Shown here in pieces: positions 28,547 through 37,796 of a stretch of DNA of 64,000 nucleotides. Positions within the stretch are counted from its first letter, which is position 1, and each line of letters begins with the position of its first letter. The translations under genes were made by a program, and so were the position numbers. Below the pieces are notes generated by a model. That model made no database searches. It saw nothing but the letters and a program-made list of their open reading frames with translations, and was not told where the DNA came from. This DNA comes from Dyadobacter soli (GTDB lineage Bacteria > Bacteroidota > Bacteroidia > Cytophagales > Spirosomataceae): assembly GCF_900101885.1 (NCBI RefSeq), contig NZ_FNAN01000003.1, positions 427,691-491,690 on the forward strand, given 5' to 3'.

Positions 28547-28734
28547 CCCGGAAAGTGGCCGATGGCGCGGCATGTAAATCGCGCCCTCATTTGTTCGAAC
28601 CGGCGTGTGACGACAGAAATGCACGATGTGTCAAAAAAGTTGAATATTCAGGCAAGGTACCAGAAGAACGGATGATGGTTATTTGTGCTGTATTTGTTTT
28701 AAGCAAATTAATCACCGAATACTGATATCAAGCT

Positions 28735-30105
28735 GTGGATCTATTCAACATTAACAGGCGCCGCTTTCTGCATGGCGCCACCGCATCACTCGCACTTTCT
28801 ACCTTGGGTGCCTATGGAATGGAGGTAATCCATCCGGCCAAGCCTTTCCGGGTTGCTTTAATCGGTACCGGCTGGTATGGTAAAAGCGATTTGTTCAGGC
28901 TGATGCAGGTCGCCCCGGTCGAAGTAGTCGCATTGTGCGACGTCGACAAAAACCAGCTCGCTGCCGCGGCAAAGCTCGTAGGTGCGCGTCAGAAATCCGG
29001 CAAAGCCCCAAAGCTTTATGGAGACTACCGCAAACTGCTTGCCGAAAACGAGCTGGACATCGTGCTGATCGGAACGCCCGACCACTGGCATGCATTGCAA
29101 ATGATCGAGGCGGTGAAGGCCGGCGCGCACGTGTACGTGCAAAAGCCGATCAGCGTCGATGTAATGGAAGGGGAGGCCATGGTAGCCGCGGCACGCAAGT
29201 ACAAAAAGGTGGTGCAAGTAGGCACCCAGCGAAAAAGCACGCCGCATTTGATCGAAGCCAAAAAGAATATTGTCGATACCGGGCTGCTAGGCAAGATATC
29301 GCATGTGGAAATGTGCTGCTACATTCACATGAGGGCTAATGGCAACCCGCCCGTGACTACCGTCCCCGATTTCCTCGATTACGAAATGTGGACCGGCCCT
29401 GCGCCGCTCAGGCCTTATGACGGACTGCCGCATTTGCGCTGGTGGCGGACTTTCAGCGAATACGGCAATGGCATAATGGGCGATATGTGCATTCACATGT
29501 TCGACACCGTCCGGTGGATGCTGGGCCTTGGCTGGCCGTCCAAGATAGCCTCTCAGGGTGGTATTTATGTGCAGAAAGAAGGCAAATCCAACATCACCGA
29601 CACGCAATCGGCCGTTTTTGAATATCCTGGACTCAACTGCGTGTGGCAGCACCGGACGTGGGGAACGCCCAACAATCCCGATTACCCGTGGTCATTTACG
29701 CTTTACGGGGAGAAGGGGACGCTTTGGGCAAGTACCATGCGCTACGACTTCATTCCCGCCGAAAAGGAAGGCCAGAAAATCCGCAAAGACGTTATTTATG
29801 AACGGGAAAAGTATCCCGAAGACCTGACCGAAGCGAACATCGAGCTGAATGCCGCGCCCGCCACGCGCCTGCATATGCTCGACTTCCTGGCAGCCATCGA
29901 AAAAAGCAGCAGGCCGGTTGCCGACATCGAGCAAGGCCACATTTCCACTGCAAGCTGCCTGCTGGCCAACCTGGCTATGCAGCTCGGCAGACCGCTTGTC
30001 TACGACCCGGTGAAGCGCGAAGTGACCGGCGATCCGGAGGCCAGCAAACTCCTGGCCCGGGCTTACCGCTCGCCATGGGTTCATCCCGACATGTCCACCC
30101 TATAA
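28735..30105 (+). CDS. Gfo/Idh/MocA-family oxidoreductase with Tat signal
   Basis: 456 residues. The start is GTG 28735, the first start codon after an in-frame TGA at 28723; there is no usable ATG upstream. The N-terminus NRRRFLHGATASLALSTLG is a twin-arginine signal, so the enzyme is exported folded with its NAD(P). Rossmann motif VALIGTGWYGKSD about 40-52, GTPDHWHALQ, the conserved QKPISVD near 138, and GDMCIHMFD in the C-terminal alpha/beta domain, where the substrate-binding His sits. Periplasmic members oxidise or process sugars. Being divergent from the HTCS-GH92 genes suggests a role in the same glycan pathway. A small gene follows after 19 bases. Confidence 0.9.
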   Translation: MDLFNINRRRFLHGATASLALSTLGAYGMEVIHPAKPFRVALIGTGWYGKSDLFRLMQVAPVEVVALCDVDKNQLAAAAKLVGARQKSGKAPKLYGDYRKLLAENELDIVLIGTPDHWHALQMIEAVKAGAHVYVQKPISVDVMEGEAMVAAARKYKKVVQVGTQRKSTPHLIEAKKNIVDTGLLGKISHVEMCCYIHMRANGNPPVTTVPDFLDYEMWTGPAPLRPYDGLPHLRWWRTFSEYGNGIMGDMCIHMFDTVRWMLGLGWPSKIASQGGIYVQKEGKSNITDTQSAVFEYPGLNCVWQHRTWGTPNNPDYPWSFTLYGEKGTLWASTMRYDFIPAEKEGQKIRKDVIYEREKYPEDLTEANIELNAAPATRLHMLDFLAAIEKSSRPVADIEQGHISTASCLLANLAMQLGRPLVYDPVKREVTGDPEASKLLARAYRSPWVHPDMSTL

Positions 30106-30124
30106 AACCTTGTTAACACCAACT

Positions 30125-30532
30125 ATGAAAACCCTTGACATCATACCGATTCTCGGCAAATCGCCCATCGGATATGCTAAAATTCGTTCGCAGCAGACAT
30201 TCAGTAACTTGTCTCTTAAACGCCTGTATCTGTCCATTCGGGAGCATTCTCCCTGGAAAGGTACGCTCGTTTTGGATGTCACGAACAACTCGCGGTCAAC
30301 AGATCCAAAGACATTGAGTGACTTTAAAGCATACCTGGAATCCAGGTACGCGCTGTCCGAGATCTCTATTGCTCACAAGCGGGCGTTTGTTCAGCTTTAT
30401 GCGCGTTGGCTTTCGGAGCTGGGGCGCCAGCCGGACCGGCTCCGCGTGATCTTTGATAAGGAAATTGGTTTTGTTGAATATGATGTGAAGGTGGAAATGC
30501 AACGGGAAAAAATACTCATTCAGGTGCAGTAG
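30125..30532 (+). CDS. Hypothetical protein, function unknown
   Basis: 135 residues from ATG 30125 (an in-frame TTG lies at 30110). I do not recognise the family. No signal peptide or membrane helix. The protein is rich in Arg and Lys, begins MKTLDIIPILGKSPIGYAKI, has an amphipathic stretch TDPKTLSDFKAYLESRY and ends in a beta-like EVEMQREKILIQVQ-type strand. It follows the oxidoreductase by 19 bases on the same strand and is closed by the hairpin at 30578, so it is probably in that operon. Codon use looks like its neighbours, which supports a real gene. Confidence 0.55.
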   Translation: MKTLDIIPILGKSPIGYAKIRSQQTFSNLSLKRLYLSIREHSPWKGTLVLDVTNNSRSTDPKTLSDFKAYLESRYALSEISIAHKRAFVQLYARWLSELGRQPDRLRVIFDKEIGFVEYDVKVEMQREKILIQVQ

Positions 30533-30577
30533 CGCGCTGCCCAATGCGACCCGTGCAATCGGATAATGCCAAAGCGT

Positions 30578-30612
30578 GGAGCAGTACGCATTCTATCAAC
30601 GCGTACTGCTCC
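30578..30612. terminator. 12-bp perfect stem-loop between convergent genes
   Basis: GGAGCAGTACGC (30578-30589) pairs perfectly with GCGTACTGCTCC (30601-30612), loop 11. It lies between the small unknown gene (+) and the second SusD gene (-). No T-run follows on either strand; it has the same 12-bp stem and 11-base loop as the hairpin at 21923. Confidence 0.6.
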
Positions 30613-30620
30613 AAATGCTG

Positions 30621-32207
30621 CTACTGATACCCCTGGTTCAAACTCTTTTCCACCACCGGCACCGGCCATACGAATGCCTGCGAGGTGTAAGGCGTGGTGC
30701 CAGATCCGCGGTCGCCGTTGCCGACGGCGGTTTTCAATGCGCGGAGGTAATCGATGCGGTCACCTTCGCAGAACATTTCGATCAGCCGTTCGTCGCTGAT
30801 CATTTGCTCGGTAATATTGCCCTCAGTCGCCAGGCTGCCGGATGATTCGTAGGCCACGCCTGCCACGCGGGCGTCCCATGCGCGCTTGCGTACGATGTTC
30901 AGATCTGCGGCCGCCTGTTTTTTATCACCGGCCTTGAATGCGCAAATGGCGCGGGTGAGGTACATTTCGGCTAGCCTGATTTGGGGCACATTGGTATAGC
31001 CCGCGCCCGGACCGCGTGCGGCCTTGTCGGCCACGATGGTGCGCCAGGTAAGGTTTACGCGGGTTTCGTAAAAGCGGCCTGGTACGCGCTGGGCGGTAGG
31101 CACGTTGGCGGGCTCGCGTACGAAGCACAGCTGGCTGAAACGCTTGTCGCGTCTGGCGGCAATGCCGATCGTCGTGTCGGTTTTGGCATTCTGCATCCAG
31201 CCGATCCGTTTCAGCGTCTGGTAGTCCATGTGGGTAGCTGTCCAGGTGCATACCGTTTTCTGGAACATATTGGAAAAGCAGGTCGAATGCAGGTTTTGCT
31301 TGCCAAAGGTGATGTCGTAGCTGGGAATGTACATGATCGTTTCTTTGCCCCGTGCCAGCGTGCTTTTGTTGAATGCCTGGATCGGGTCTTCGCTCAGATC
31401 GTAATCGCCGCCGTTCTTATCGATCACAAAAGAAGCGAATTCGAGGGCTTTGGGATAGTTGCCCATCGCGAAATGCGCGCGCGACAACATGGCCGCCGCC
31501 GCAAATTTGTTGGCCCGCCCGGCCTGGTACGAGGCGTGCATTTTGCCTGTCACGAACCGCTCCGGCAATAGCTGCTGCGCCTTTTCGAAGTCTGCGAGAA
31601 TCTGGTCCCAGATTTCCTGCACGGTACCCATTTTGGGATTGGAAGCATCCTGATAATCGGTGGCTTTCTTCACCCGCAACGGTATTTGCTTGGCGTCGTT
31701 GGGGCCGCCGGGCACGTAAGCGGTACAAAAGGTGGTCGCCAGCATATAGTAGGCAAACCCGCGGATGAAATACAGCTCGCCCACGATGCGGTCGAGGTTA
31801 TATTGCTTGTCTTCGGCAGTCATATTGGGGAACGGGGTCCCGCCGGCGTCGTCTACAAACTGGATGGCGTCGTTGACGGACGAGATCGCGCTGTATGAGG
31901 TGTTGAAAATATCGTCCGTCCAGGCTTTGTTGGCCTCGGTGTCGCGGTACCAGCCCCAGGTGCCGTCACCGGGTGTTGCCCAGGCCACATCGTCGGCGAT
32001 GGCATTTTTATACAAATACCAATAATTGTACACATTACCCCAATCCCCTTTTGAAAAGAGCCATGCGTACGGGCCTACAACCGCCCGGTCGAATTCACTG
32101 AGCTTCGTCCACGGGCTCTGGACGGGCCTTTCCAGATCGAAGAAATCGTCGTTTTTACATGCGCTAACCTGCATTATCAGCGCTGTGAGAAGTAATATCT
32201 TTTTCAT
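30621..32207 (-). CDS. SusD/RagB-family lipoprotein (second pair)
   Basis: 528 residues from ATG 32207 (an in-frame TTG precedes at 32213). Lipobox MQVSAC (Cys17). SusD landmarks: the start CKNDDFFDLERPVQSPW, helices with LYFIRGFAYYMLATTFC and WDQILADFEKAQQLLPE, and the C-terminal block QMISDERLIEMFCEGDRIDYLRALK followed by YTSQAFVWPVPVVEKSLNQGY. It binds substrate at the surface for the SusC encoded 10 bases upstream. Last gene of the sigma-FecR-SusC-SusD operon; no glycoside hydrolase follows, so the substrate may be a glycan processed elsewhere, or a peptide or metal complex. Confidence 0.93.
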   Translation of the reverse strand: MKKILLLTALIMQVSACKNDDFFDLERPVQSPWTKLSEFDRAVVGPYAWLFSKGDWGNVYNYWYLYKNAIADDVAWATPGDGTWGWYRDTEANKAWTDDIFNTSYSAISSVNDAIQFVDDAGGTPFPNMTAEDKQYNLDRIVGELYFIRGFAYYMLATTFCTAYVPGGPNDAKQIPLRVKKATDYQDASNPKMGTVQEIWDQILADFEKAQQLLPERFVTGKMHASYQAGRANKFAAAAMLSRAHFAMGNYPKALEFASFVIDKNGGDYDLSEDPIQAFNKSTLARGKETIMYIPSYDITFGKQNLHSTCFSNMFQKTVCTWTATHMDYQTLKRIGWMQNAKTDTTIGIAARRDKRFSQLCFVREPANVPTAQRVPGRFYETRVNLTWRTIVADKAARGPGAGYTNVPQIRLAEMYLTRAICAFKAGDKKQAAADLNIVRKRAWDARVAGVAYESSGSLATEGNITEQMISDERLIEMFCEGDRIDYLRALKTAVGNGDRGSGTTPYTSQAFVWPVPVVEKSLNQGYQ

Positions 32208-32217
32208 AACCAATGAT

Positions 32218-35200
32218 TTAGAATTTAATGGAGGCGCCCACGGTGGCGGAAAACAGCTGAGGCAAATCCCATTGATACACCGTCGACTGTCCCTCGGGGT
32301 CCCAGCCAGGGTACTGCGTGAAAGTGTAAAGGTTTTCCAGCGTCGCGTAAATGCGCAGGTTCTGGAACAATTTGCGCTGCTCCCGCCGTGGTACTGAGTA
32401 GCCGAGCGAGATGGATTTGATCTTTACAAAATCACCTTTGTACAAAAACTGGTCGGTGTAAATCCGCGGATCGCCCAGCCCTACAATGGAGCCGTCCTCC
32501 ATCTTGACATTGCCTTTCCAGGTCAGGCGCTGGTATTTGGCCACGTCGCCCGGCTTGCGCCAGTAGTTGTCGTACACTTCCTGTAACTGCTCGCCATTGG
32601 AGTTTTGCACGACGATGTCGCGCATGAAAGTGTCGTAAATGTAGTTCCCGCCCGAAAAAGTTACCAGGAAGCTGAAATCGAACGCTTTGTAGTTGAAACG
32701 GTTGGTAATGCCGCCGTAGAATTTCGGGATGCCGTTTTTGCCTTTCAAATGAAACAGGTTGGCATTCACATTGGCGCTGTTGGCAGTGAGCAGGACTTCC
32801 TCGCCCTGCGCGCCTTTCAAACGACGGGTTTCGCCGGTTTGGGTGTAATACTCCTTATCCAGCGCGTAAATCTGCGAAATGCCAGTTTGCGGGTCTACGC
32901 CGGCGAAATCGGCCAGGTAGTAGTCGCGCACCGGGTAGCCCACTTTGGAAATAAACGGCAGCACGGCCATGCCCGTCCCGGATCTGTCGACCTGGGGCGT
33001 CAGTTTTTTTACCTCATTATGGTTAAATGCAAGGTTCAGGGAAGTCTGCCATTTCAGGTTCCGTGCTTTCAGGTTCGAAGAGGTAATATTCAGTTCCACA
33101 CCGTTGTTGACCAGGTCCCCGATGTTTCCCCATATCGAACTGATCCCGGAGGAGGTCGGTAATGTGCTCGCGAGCAGCAGGTCTTTCACATATTTATTAT
33201 AGTAAGCCAGCGAACCGTTAATGCGGTTGCCGAAAAAGCCGAAATCGATCCCCGCATCGAAATTGTTGGTCGTTTCCCACGACAGCGTCTTCACGCCGAT
33301 GGAGGTCAGCAGGGTACCATTGGTAGCCAGCACATCCGAGCTGCCGTAGGCGTAACCGGTGGCATAGTTGGACACGTCCAGGTTTGCCGGAATGCCCGCA
33401 TTGCCCGTCTGGCCGTAGCTGCCGCGGAGTTTAATGAAATGGTTTTTACCAAAATTACCCATAAAAGCCTCGTCGGATACGATCCAGCCTGCCGAGAATG
33501 CGAGGAAGGTGCCCCAGCGGTATTTGGAAGTAAATACCGACGAACCGTCGCGGCGTAGACTGATCCCGGCGAGGTATTTGTCCTTGAACTTGTAATTGGC
33601 CCGCCCGAAATAGGCCAGCAGGTAACGCTCCCCGTTCAGCCCCGAAAACATGGTGGTAAGGTTGGCCGGCGTGCCGAGTTGCGGATAAGTGCCCACCAGG
33701 TTCTGGCCTTCCATGCTGCGGTACCAAGACGTGGAGCGTTGCGATTCCGCACCACCGACGAGGTTCAAAGCGTGGTCGCCGAAGCTTTTGTCGTAGGTCA
33801 AGAAGAGGTTGTAGTTGATGTTTTTGGACGTGGAAGCATTGTCCTCCGCCATGGATCCATTGGAACGGATGGCGTCTGAAACCCAGAAATTGCGGTTGGC
33901 CTGCACAAAATCCATCGAAAGCTGCGTCCGGGCCGAGAGCCCTTCCAGGAACGGGAACCGGTATTCGGCATACACGTCGGTAAGCACGCGGTACATATCC
34001 AGCTGTTCCACCATGTTGGCCGGGTCGCTGCTCGCCCGCGGGTTACCTGTATAAGGATTGTAGAATAATGCGGGATTCTGCAAACTGTACACCGGCTCGA
34101 AAGGTACGGTGGTGGTATTGACAAAGCTGAAACCGCCATTGGTGCCGCTTTTGTTGCCATCCTCGCTGAATGAGCCGTTTTTGCCCCGGTTACCTTTCGA
34201 CATCGAGAGGTTGATCTTCGTGCCGATGTCCAGGCGCGGCAATGGTTTCAGGTCAATGTTTGCCCGCACGCCGATCCGTTGAAGGTCCTCGTTGGTCATC
34301 ACGCTTTTATCTTTCCGGTAATTGCCCGAAACGTAGTACTTGGTGATTTTGTCGCCGCCCGTTACCGACAGGTTTGCATTGTGAAAACTGCCTGTGCGGG
34401 TCACTTCCTTGCGCCAGTCGGTATTGATGGATTCGGCCTGCTGGCGGGTAAGGAATTCGGTGGCGAATGGTTTTGATGAGTAAAAGTCACTCATTTCAAA
34501 CGGCCCGAGGCCATAAGCCTGCTTCGACTCGTCTTTCATCTGAAACCATCTTTTGGTATCTAAAAACTGCACTTTCTGGAAAGGCAGCTGCGAAATGCCC
34601 GTGCTGTAATCGAGGTTCAGCGAGGCCTTGCCTGTCGCGCCCGACTTGGTGGTCACCATGATCACGCCATTCGACCCCCTTGAACCGTAGATCGACGTAG
34701 CCGCAGCATCTTTTAATACCTGAATGGATTCGATATCCGACTGGTTGATGAGCGCCATCGGCGATTGCGCGGCCGAGCCATTGTTGCCGATCGTGACGTC
34801 GGTGAGAATGGGGACGCCGTCGATGATCCAGAGCGGGCTGGTACCGGCGCTGATGGAGCTGAGGCCGCGGATGGTAATGTTCACCGCCGCGCCAAGCCGC
34901 CCCGACGACGACTGCACGCTCACACCCGAAGCCTGGCCCTGCATTAGCGCGCTGAAATTGGTAGAGCCCGAGGAACTTTCCAGTACCTCCGATTTGATCG
35001 TCGAAATGCTGCCGATCACATCCTTCCGTTTCTGCGAACCGTAACCTACTACCACCACATCTTCCAATGATTTTTCATTGACTTTCAGTGAAATATCCAG
35101 CGTCCGGCGCGTGCCGACCACCTCCTCCTGCGAAATATATCCTACAAAAGAAAAGATCAGCACTGCCTGCTCATCCGGCACGTCGAGCTCGAATGCGCCG

Positions 35201-35712
35201 CTGGCATCGGAGGTCGTTCCTTTCTGGGTGCCTTTCAAAACAATGCTCACGCCGGGCAGCGGGCTGCCGCTATGGTCGGCCACTCTTCCACTGATTTTCA
35301 GGTCGGCGTCGATCATCGTTTCGCCCGGTTCAGCCGGCGGAGGTAACTTCTCCGCTCTGTCGAGCACGATCTGCCGCCCCGACACTTCCCAGGTGAGGTG
35401 CAGGGGGCGAAGGAGCTTGTCGAGCACCTCGGCCACGGTCGCGTTGGTGAGGTGCAGGCTCACGCGGCGCTCGCTGTCGATCACGCGCGAGCTGTACACG
35501 AATTTCACCCTCGAGCTTTTTTCGACCACCTGCAACGCATTACGGATCTTCTGGTCGACGATCTTCACCGTCACGGTCTGGCCGAGGATATCCTGCGCAT
35601 CCGTGGTGCCGGCGGAGGCCAGTCCGCAGCAAATGGCGAGCATTAATAGCTGGTAAAAGGTCAGTTTCATAGTCGTCCACAACAGCTGTTGTAATCGTTC
35701 CTTTCTTTGCAT
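32218..35712 (-). CDS. SusC-family TonB-dependent transporter with STN signalling domain
   Basis: About 1164 residues from ATG 35712; the frame is open to 35829, but a 10-bp hairpin at 35789 makes that extension unlikely to be coding. ATG 35670 is another option and opens the signal peptide MKLTFYQLLMLAICCGL directly. After the signal comes an STN domain (about 45-115: VKIVDQKIRNALQVVEKSS, RVSLHLTNATVAEVLDKLL), which in FecA-type receptors contacts the FecR anti-sigma factor; then CarboxypepD_reg-like (ISGRVADHSGSPLPGVSI), TonB box region DVVVVGYGSQ, plug (LWIIDGVPI, DIESIQVLKDAAATSIYGSRG) and barrel ending ATVGASIKF. The STN domain agrees with the adjacent sigma/anti-sigma genes. Confidence 0.9.
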   Translation of the reverse strand: MQRKERLQQLLWTTMKLTFYQLLMLAICCGLASAGTTDAQDILGQTVTVKIVDQKIRNALQVVEKSSRVKFVYSSRVIDSERRVSLHLTNATVAEVLDKLLRPLHLTWEVSGRQIVLDRAEKLPPPAEPGETMIDADLKISGRVADHSGSPLPGVSIVLKGTQKGTTSDASGAFELDVPDEQAVLIFSFVGYISQEEVVGTRRTLDISLKVNEKSLEDVVVVGYGSQKRKDVIGSISTIKSEVLESSSGSTNFSALMQGQASGVSVQSSSGRLGAAVNITIRGLSSISAGTSPLWIIDGVPILTDVTIGNNGSAAQSPMALINQSDIESIQVLKDAAATSIYGSRGSNGVIMVTTKSGATGKASLNLDYSTGISQLPFQKVQFLDTKRWFQMKDESKQAYGLGPFEMSDFYSSKPFATEFLTRQQAESINTDWRKEVTRTGSFHNANLSVTGGDKITKYYVSGNYRKDKSVMTNEDLQRIGVRANIDLKPLPRLDIGTKINLSMSKGNRGKNGSFSEDGNKSGTNGGFSFVNTTTVPFEPVYSLQNPALFYNPYTGNPRASSDPANMVEQLDMYRVLTDVYAEYRFPFLEGLSARTQLSMDFVQANRNFWVSDAIRSNGSMAEDNASTSKNINYNLFLTYDKSFGDHALNLVGGAESQRSTSWYRSMEGQNLVGTYPQLGTPANLTTMFSGLNGERYLLAYFGRANYKFKDKYLAGISLRRDGSSVFTSKYRWGTFLAFSAGWIVSDEAFMGNFGKNHFIKLRGSYGQTGNAGIPANLDVSNYATGYAYGSSDVLATNGTLLTSIGVKTLSWETTNNFDAGIDFGFFGNRINGSLAYYNKYVKDLLLASTLPTSSGISSIWGNIGDLVNNGVELNITSSNLKARNLKWQTSLNLAFNHNEVKKLTPQVDRSGTGMAVLPFISKVGYPVRDYYLADFAGVDPQTGISQIYALDKEYYTQTGETRRLKGAQGEEVLLTANSANVNANLFHLKGKNGIPKFYGGITNRFNYKAFDFSFLVTFSGGNYIYDTFMRDIVVQNSNGEQLQEVYDNYWRKPGDVAKYQRLTWKGNVKMEDGSIVGLGDPRIYTDQFLYKGDFVKIKSISLGYSVPRREQRKLFQNLRIYATLENLYTFTQYPGWDPEGQSTVYQWDLPQLFSATVGASIKF

Positions 35713-35788
35713 ACTTTCGTTTGTTAAAATTTGAGAAGTTTTGACATACTGATCCTGTTTCATCTGCCAGGATGATCGGGATCTTCCG

Positions 35789-35814
35789 GCCGGCAAAGCA
35801 CCCACTTTGCCGGC
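35789..35814. repeat. 10-bp hairpin in the leader of the second SusC gene
   Basis: GCCGGCAAAG (35789-35798) and CTTTGCCGGC (35805-35814) form a perfect stem with a 6-base loop. On the plus strand a T-rich run follows; on the minus strand, the sense of the operon, an A-run precedes and no T-run follows. It lies between FecR and SusC and may set their relative mRNA levels. It argues against the longest SusC start. Confidence 0.5.
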
Positions 35815-35909
35815 TTTCTTTTTACGCATAGCTAATAGTTGGTCAGTGTCTCATTGGCATGGCTGTCAGGGTTGGAATAAATGGTTTGGGTAAAAAAGAG
35901 TCATTCTGC

Positions 35910-37004
35910 CTATTCGCAGCCTTTTCCGGACACTACGATCTTCCCGCCCACGGTTTCGTAGCTCGCGCGCACGGCCTTGCACAGCAGTTTCAGTTTCTCG
36001 TTGAGCGGCTCGCCCGTCAGTGATGCGGTAACGGGGCATTTGCCGATAACGGTAGTGTCGTATACGACGGTAATGCCATACGCTTTTTCCAGCTCCGCGA
36101 AAATTTCGCCTACCGGTCTTTCTTCGTATTCAAAGGTCATCACTGCCTCGTTCACAGGTGATACTGCTTCCTGCGTGGCGCTCGCACGCACAATGCGGTC
36201 GCCCGCGTAAATGGCTTGCTGGTTCGCCGACAGGAGCAAGCCTTTGAGCGAATGGCCGGATTGCGCGGCTTTTGCATCATCACCCGAGGCCTTGTATACC
36301 GAAACCAGCCCCGTTTTTACCGATACACGGATCTGCTCGTGCGGATAGGCATGCACATTGAAACTCGTGCCCAATACTTTGGTAATGATCTGGTTGGCAT
36401 GGACAAAAAAGGGCTTCTCAGGATTGCGCGCTATCTCGAAAAAGGCCTCGCCCGTGAGATACACCTCGCGCGAAGCCTTGTCGAAGGCCGTAGGGTAGGA
36501 GAGCATGCTTCCTTTTTTGAGGATTACCGAACTGCCGTCGGGCAGGTTTACGAGGCGCACGGCTCTGGTCAGGTTTTTAACTTCGATCAGGTCGTATTTT
36601 TCCGCCGCGCGGGCTACCAGTTGGGGGTAAGATGCATCGGCCTGCCGGTTTTCACGCGTGATAAACCAGCCCGCGGCCAGCAACAATGCGCTGATGCAAG
36701 CGGCAGCGGCCCATTTCGGGAGGTAATGCCAGATGGGGCGACGCACAGGTTCCGCCCGGTCGATTTCATTAAAAACCGATTCCTTCAATGCATCCAGTTC
36801 CGCTTCGGTAATGTGGGGTTCGGGCAAATTTTGCGTGATGAGCGCGAGCTGGCGGGCGGCCTCCACGGCCGGGCGTTTGAAAGGGTACGTTTCCAGCCAG
36901 TTTTGCCAGAAAGTTTCCGCCGCTATATCCGTCGATTTGACCCAGTGAATGAAGAAGTCGTCACTGGCAAAATCCTCCGGTTCGTAAGTCAAATAGTCGC
37001 TCAT
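35910..37004 (-). CDS. FecR-family anti-sigma factor
   Basis: 364 residues, start ATG 37004. N-terminal cytoplasmic part (about 1-88) binds the ECF sigma factor; one membrane helix about 92-112 (YLPKWAAAACISALLLAAGWFI); FecR domain about 140-240 (LVNLPDGSSVILKKGSMLSYPTAF, REVYLTGEAFFEI, GTSFNVHAYP); C-terminal DUF4974 about 285-360 (TFEYEERPVGEIFAELEKAYGITVVYD), which meets the STN domain of the receptor. It holds the sigma factor until the SusC partner signals substrate. 84 bases downstream of the sigma gene and upstream of SusC, the standard order. Confidence 0.93.
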   Translation of the reverse strand: MSDYLTYEPEDFASDDFFIHWVKSTDIAAETFWQNWLETYPFKRPAVEAARQLALITQNLPEPHITEAELDALKESVFNEIDRAEPVRRPIWHYLPKWAAAACISALLLAAGWFITRENRQADASYPQLVARAAEKYDLIEVKNLTRAVRLVNLPDGSSVILKKGSMLSYPTAFDKASREVYLTGEAFFEIARNPEKPFFVHANQIITKVLGTSFNVHAYPHEQIRVSVKTGLVSVYKASGDDAKAAQSGHSLKGLLLSANQQAIYAGDRIVRASATQEAVSPVNEAVMTFEYEERPVGEIFAELEKAYGITVVYDTTVIGKCPVTASLTGEPLNEKLKLLCKAVRASYETVGGKIVVSGKGCE

Positions 37005-37088
37005 CTGTATTTAAACGGGAAATATTTGCCCTTTTAAAATACAGATGAGCGGGGTAGGGTTTTACTACCAAAGAAAAATGCAGTTTTT

Positions 37089-37694
37089 CTAAAATATTTT
37101 TTCAAACAACACCTGGCAGAACAGGAAGCCCAGGACGAGGTGTTTACGAAGTTTGTTCAATGCATTCTGGAGCGTGTTGGAAACGGTCTGTTCCCGGAGT
37201 TCCAACAGGGCGGCAATTTCCCTGATTTTAAGGTCTGAAAAGTATTTAAGGGAAATCACCTCGCGCTCCCGGTCGGAAAGGACGCTAAGTGATTGGAGCA
37301 GCCGGTGACTCCGCTGGCTTTCGGTTTCGCTCACGACCCATTCCGCTTCGGGCGAGGGCTGTGCCTCGGCGAGGTTCTCCCATTCATCGGTGCCGGTCGG
37401 GCGGGTGGCGGCCATTTGTTTGAGCAATGCACGCCGCAGACTTTTATACAGGTAAAATTTCACCCGAACCTCCGGCGCAAGGCTGGCGCGATACAGCCAG
37501 AGGTTCACAAATACATCCTGGATGGCATCCCTGGCCATTGTTTTATCCCCGCAAATACGGTAACCATACACCAGCAGCTGCCGCGCATAGGCGTCGAACA
37601 GGGCGCCCAGCGCATTCCTGTCGCCCCCGATAAGGGCTGTCCAGCGCTGCCGGTCTTCGTTGGCCTCCTCGGTGTCGTACGGATATCCCTGCAT
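37089..37694 (-). CDS. ECF RNA polymerase sigma factor (sigma-70 family)
   Basis: 201 residues, start ATG 37694. Region 2 about 30-95 (ALGALFDAYARQLLVYGYRIC, AIQDVFVNLWLYRA) and region 4 about 140-190 (LSVLSDREREVISLKYFSDLKIREIAALLELREQTVSNTLQNALNKL, landmarks only: the DREREVISLKYF and EIAALLELREQTV helix-turn-helix). It directs polymerase to the downstream SusCD operon when released by the FecR protein next to it. An inverted repeat just upstream (37706-37746) may be its own control site. Confidence 0.93.
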   Translation of the reverse strand: MQGYPYDTEEANEDRQRWTALIGGDRNALGALFDAYARQLLVYGYRICGDKTMARDAIQDVFVNLWLYRASLAPEVRVKFYLYKSLRRALLKQMAATRPTGTDEWENLAEAQPSPEAEWVVSETESQRSHRLLQSLSVLSDREREVISLKYFSDLKIREIAALLELREQTVSNTLQNALNKLRKHLVLGFLFCQVLFEKIF

Positions 37695-37705
37695 GCAAAT
37701 TGCCC

Positions 37706-37746
37706 ATCCTGATTTTTGGTATTTTAATAAGACAAAAATGCAGGAT
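37706..37746. promoter_or_regulatory. Bulged inverted repeat upstream of the ECF sigma gene
   Basis: ATCCTGATTTTTG (37706-37718) pairs with CAAAAATGCAGGAT (37733-37746) over 13 pairs with one bulged base and a 14-base loop. It starts 12 bases upstream of the sigma-factor ATG and about 50 bases after the propeller fragment, so it could be an operator of the sigma operon or a 3' hairpin of the peptidase gene. Confidence 0.4.
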
Positions 37747-37796
37747 TCTACCGGTCAGGGGTGCGTGCTGTAATAAATGTATGACTTGGTCAGCCA

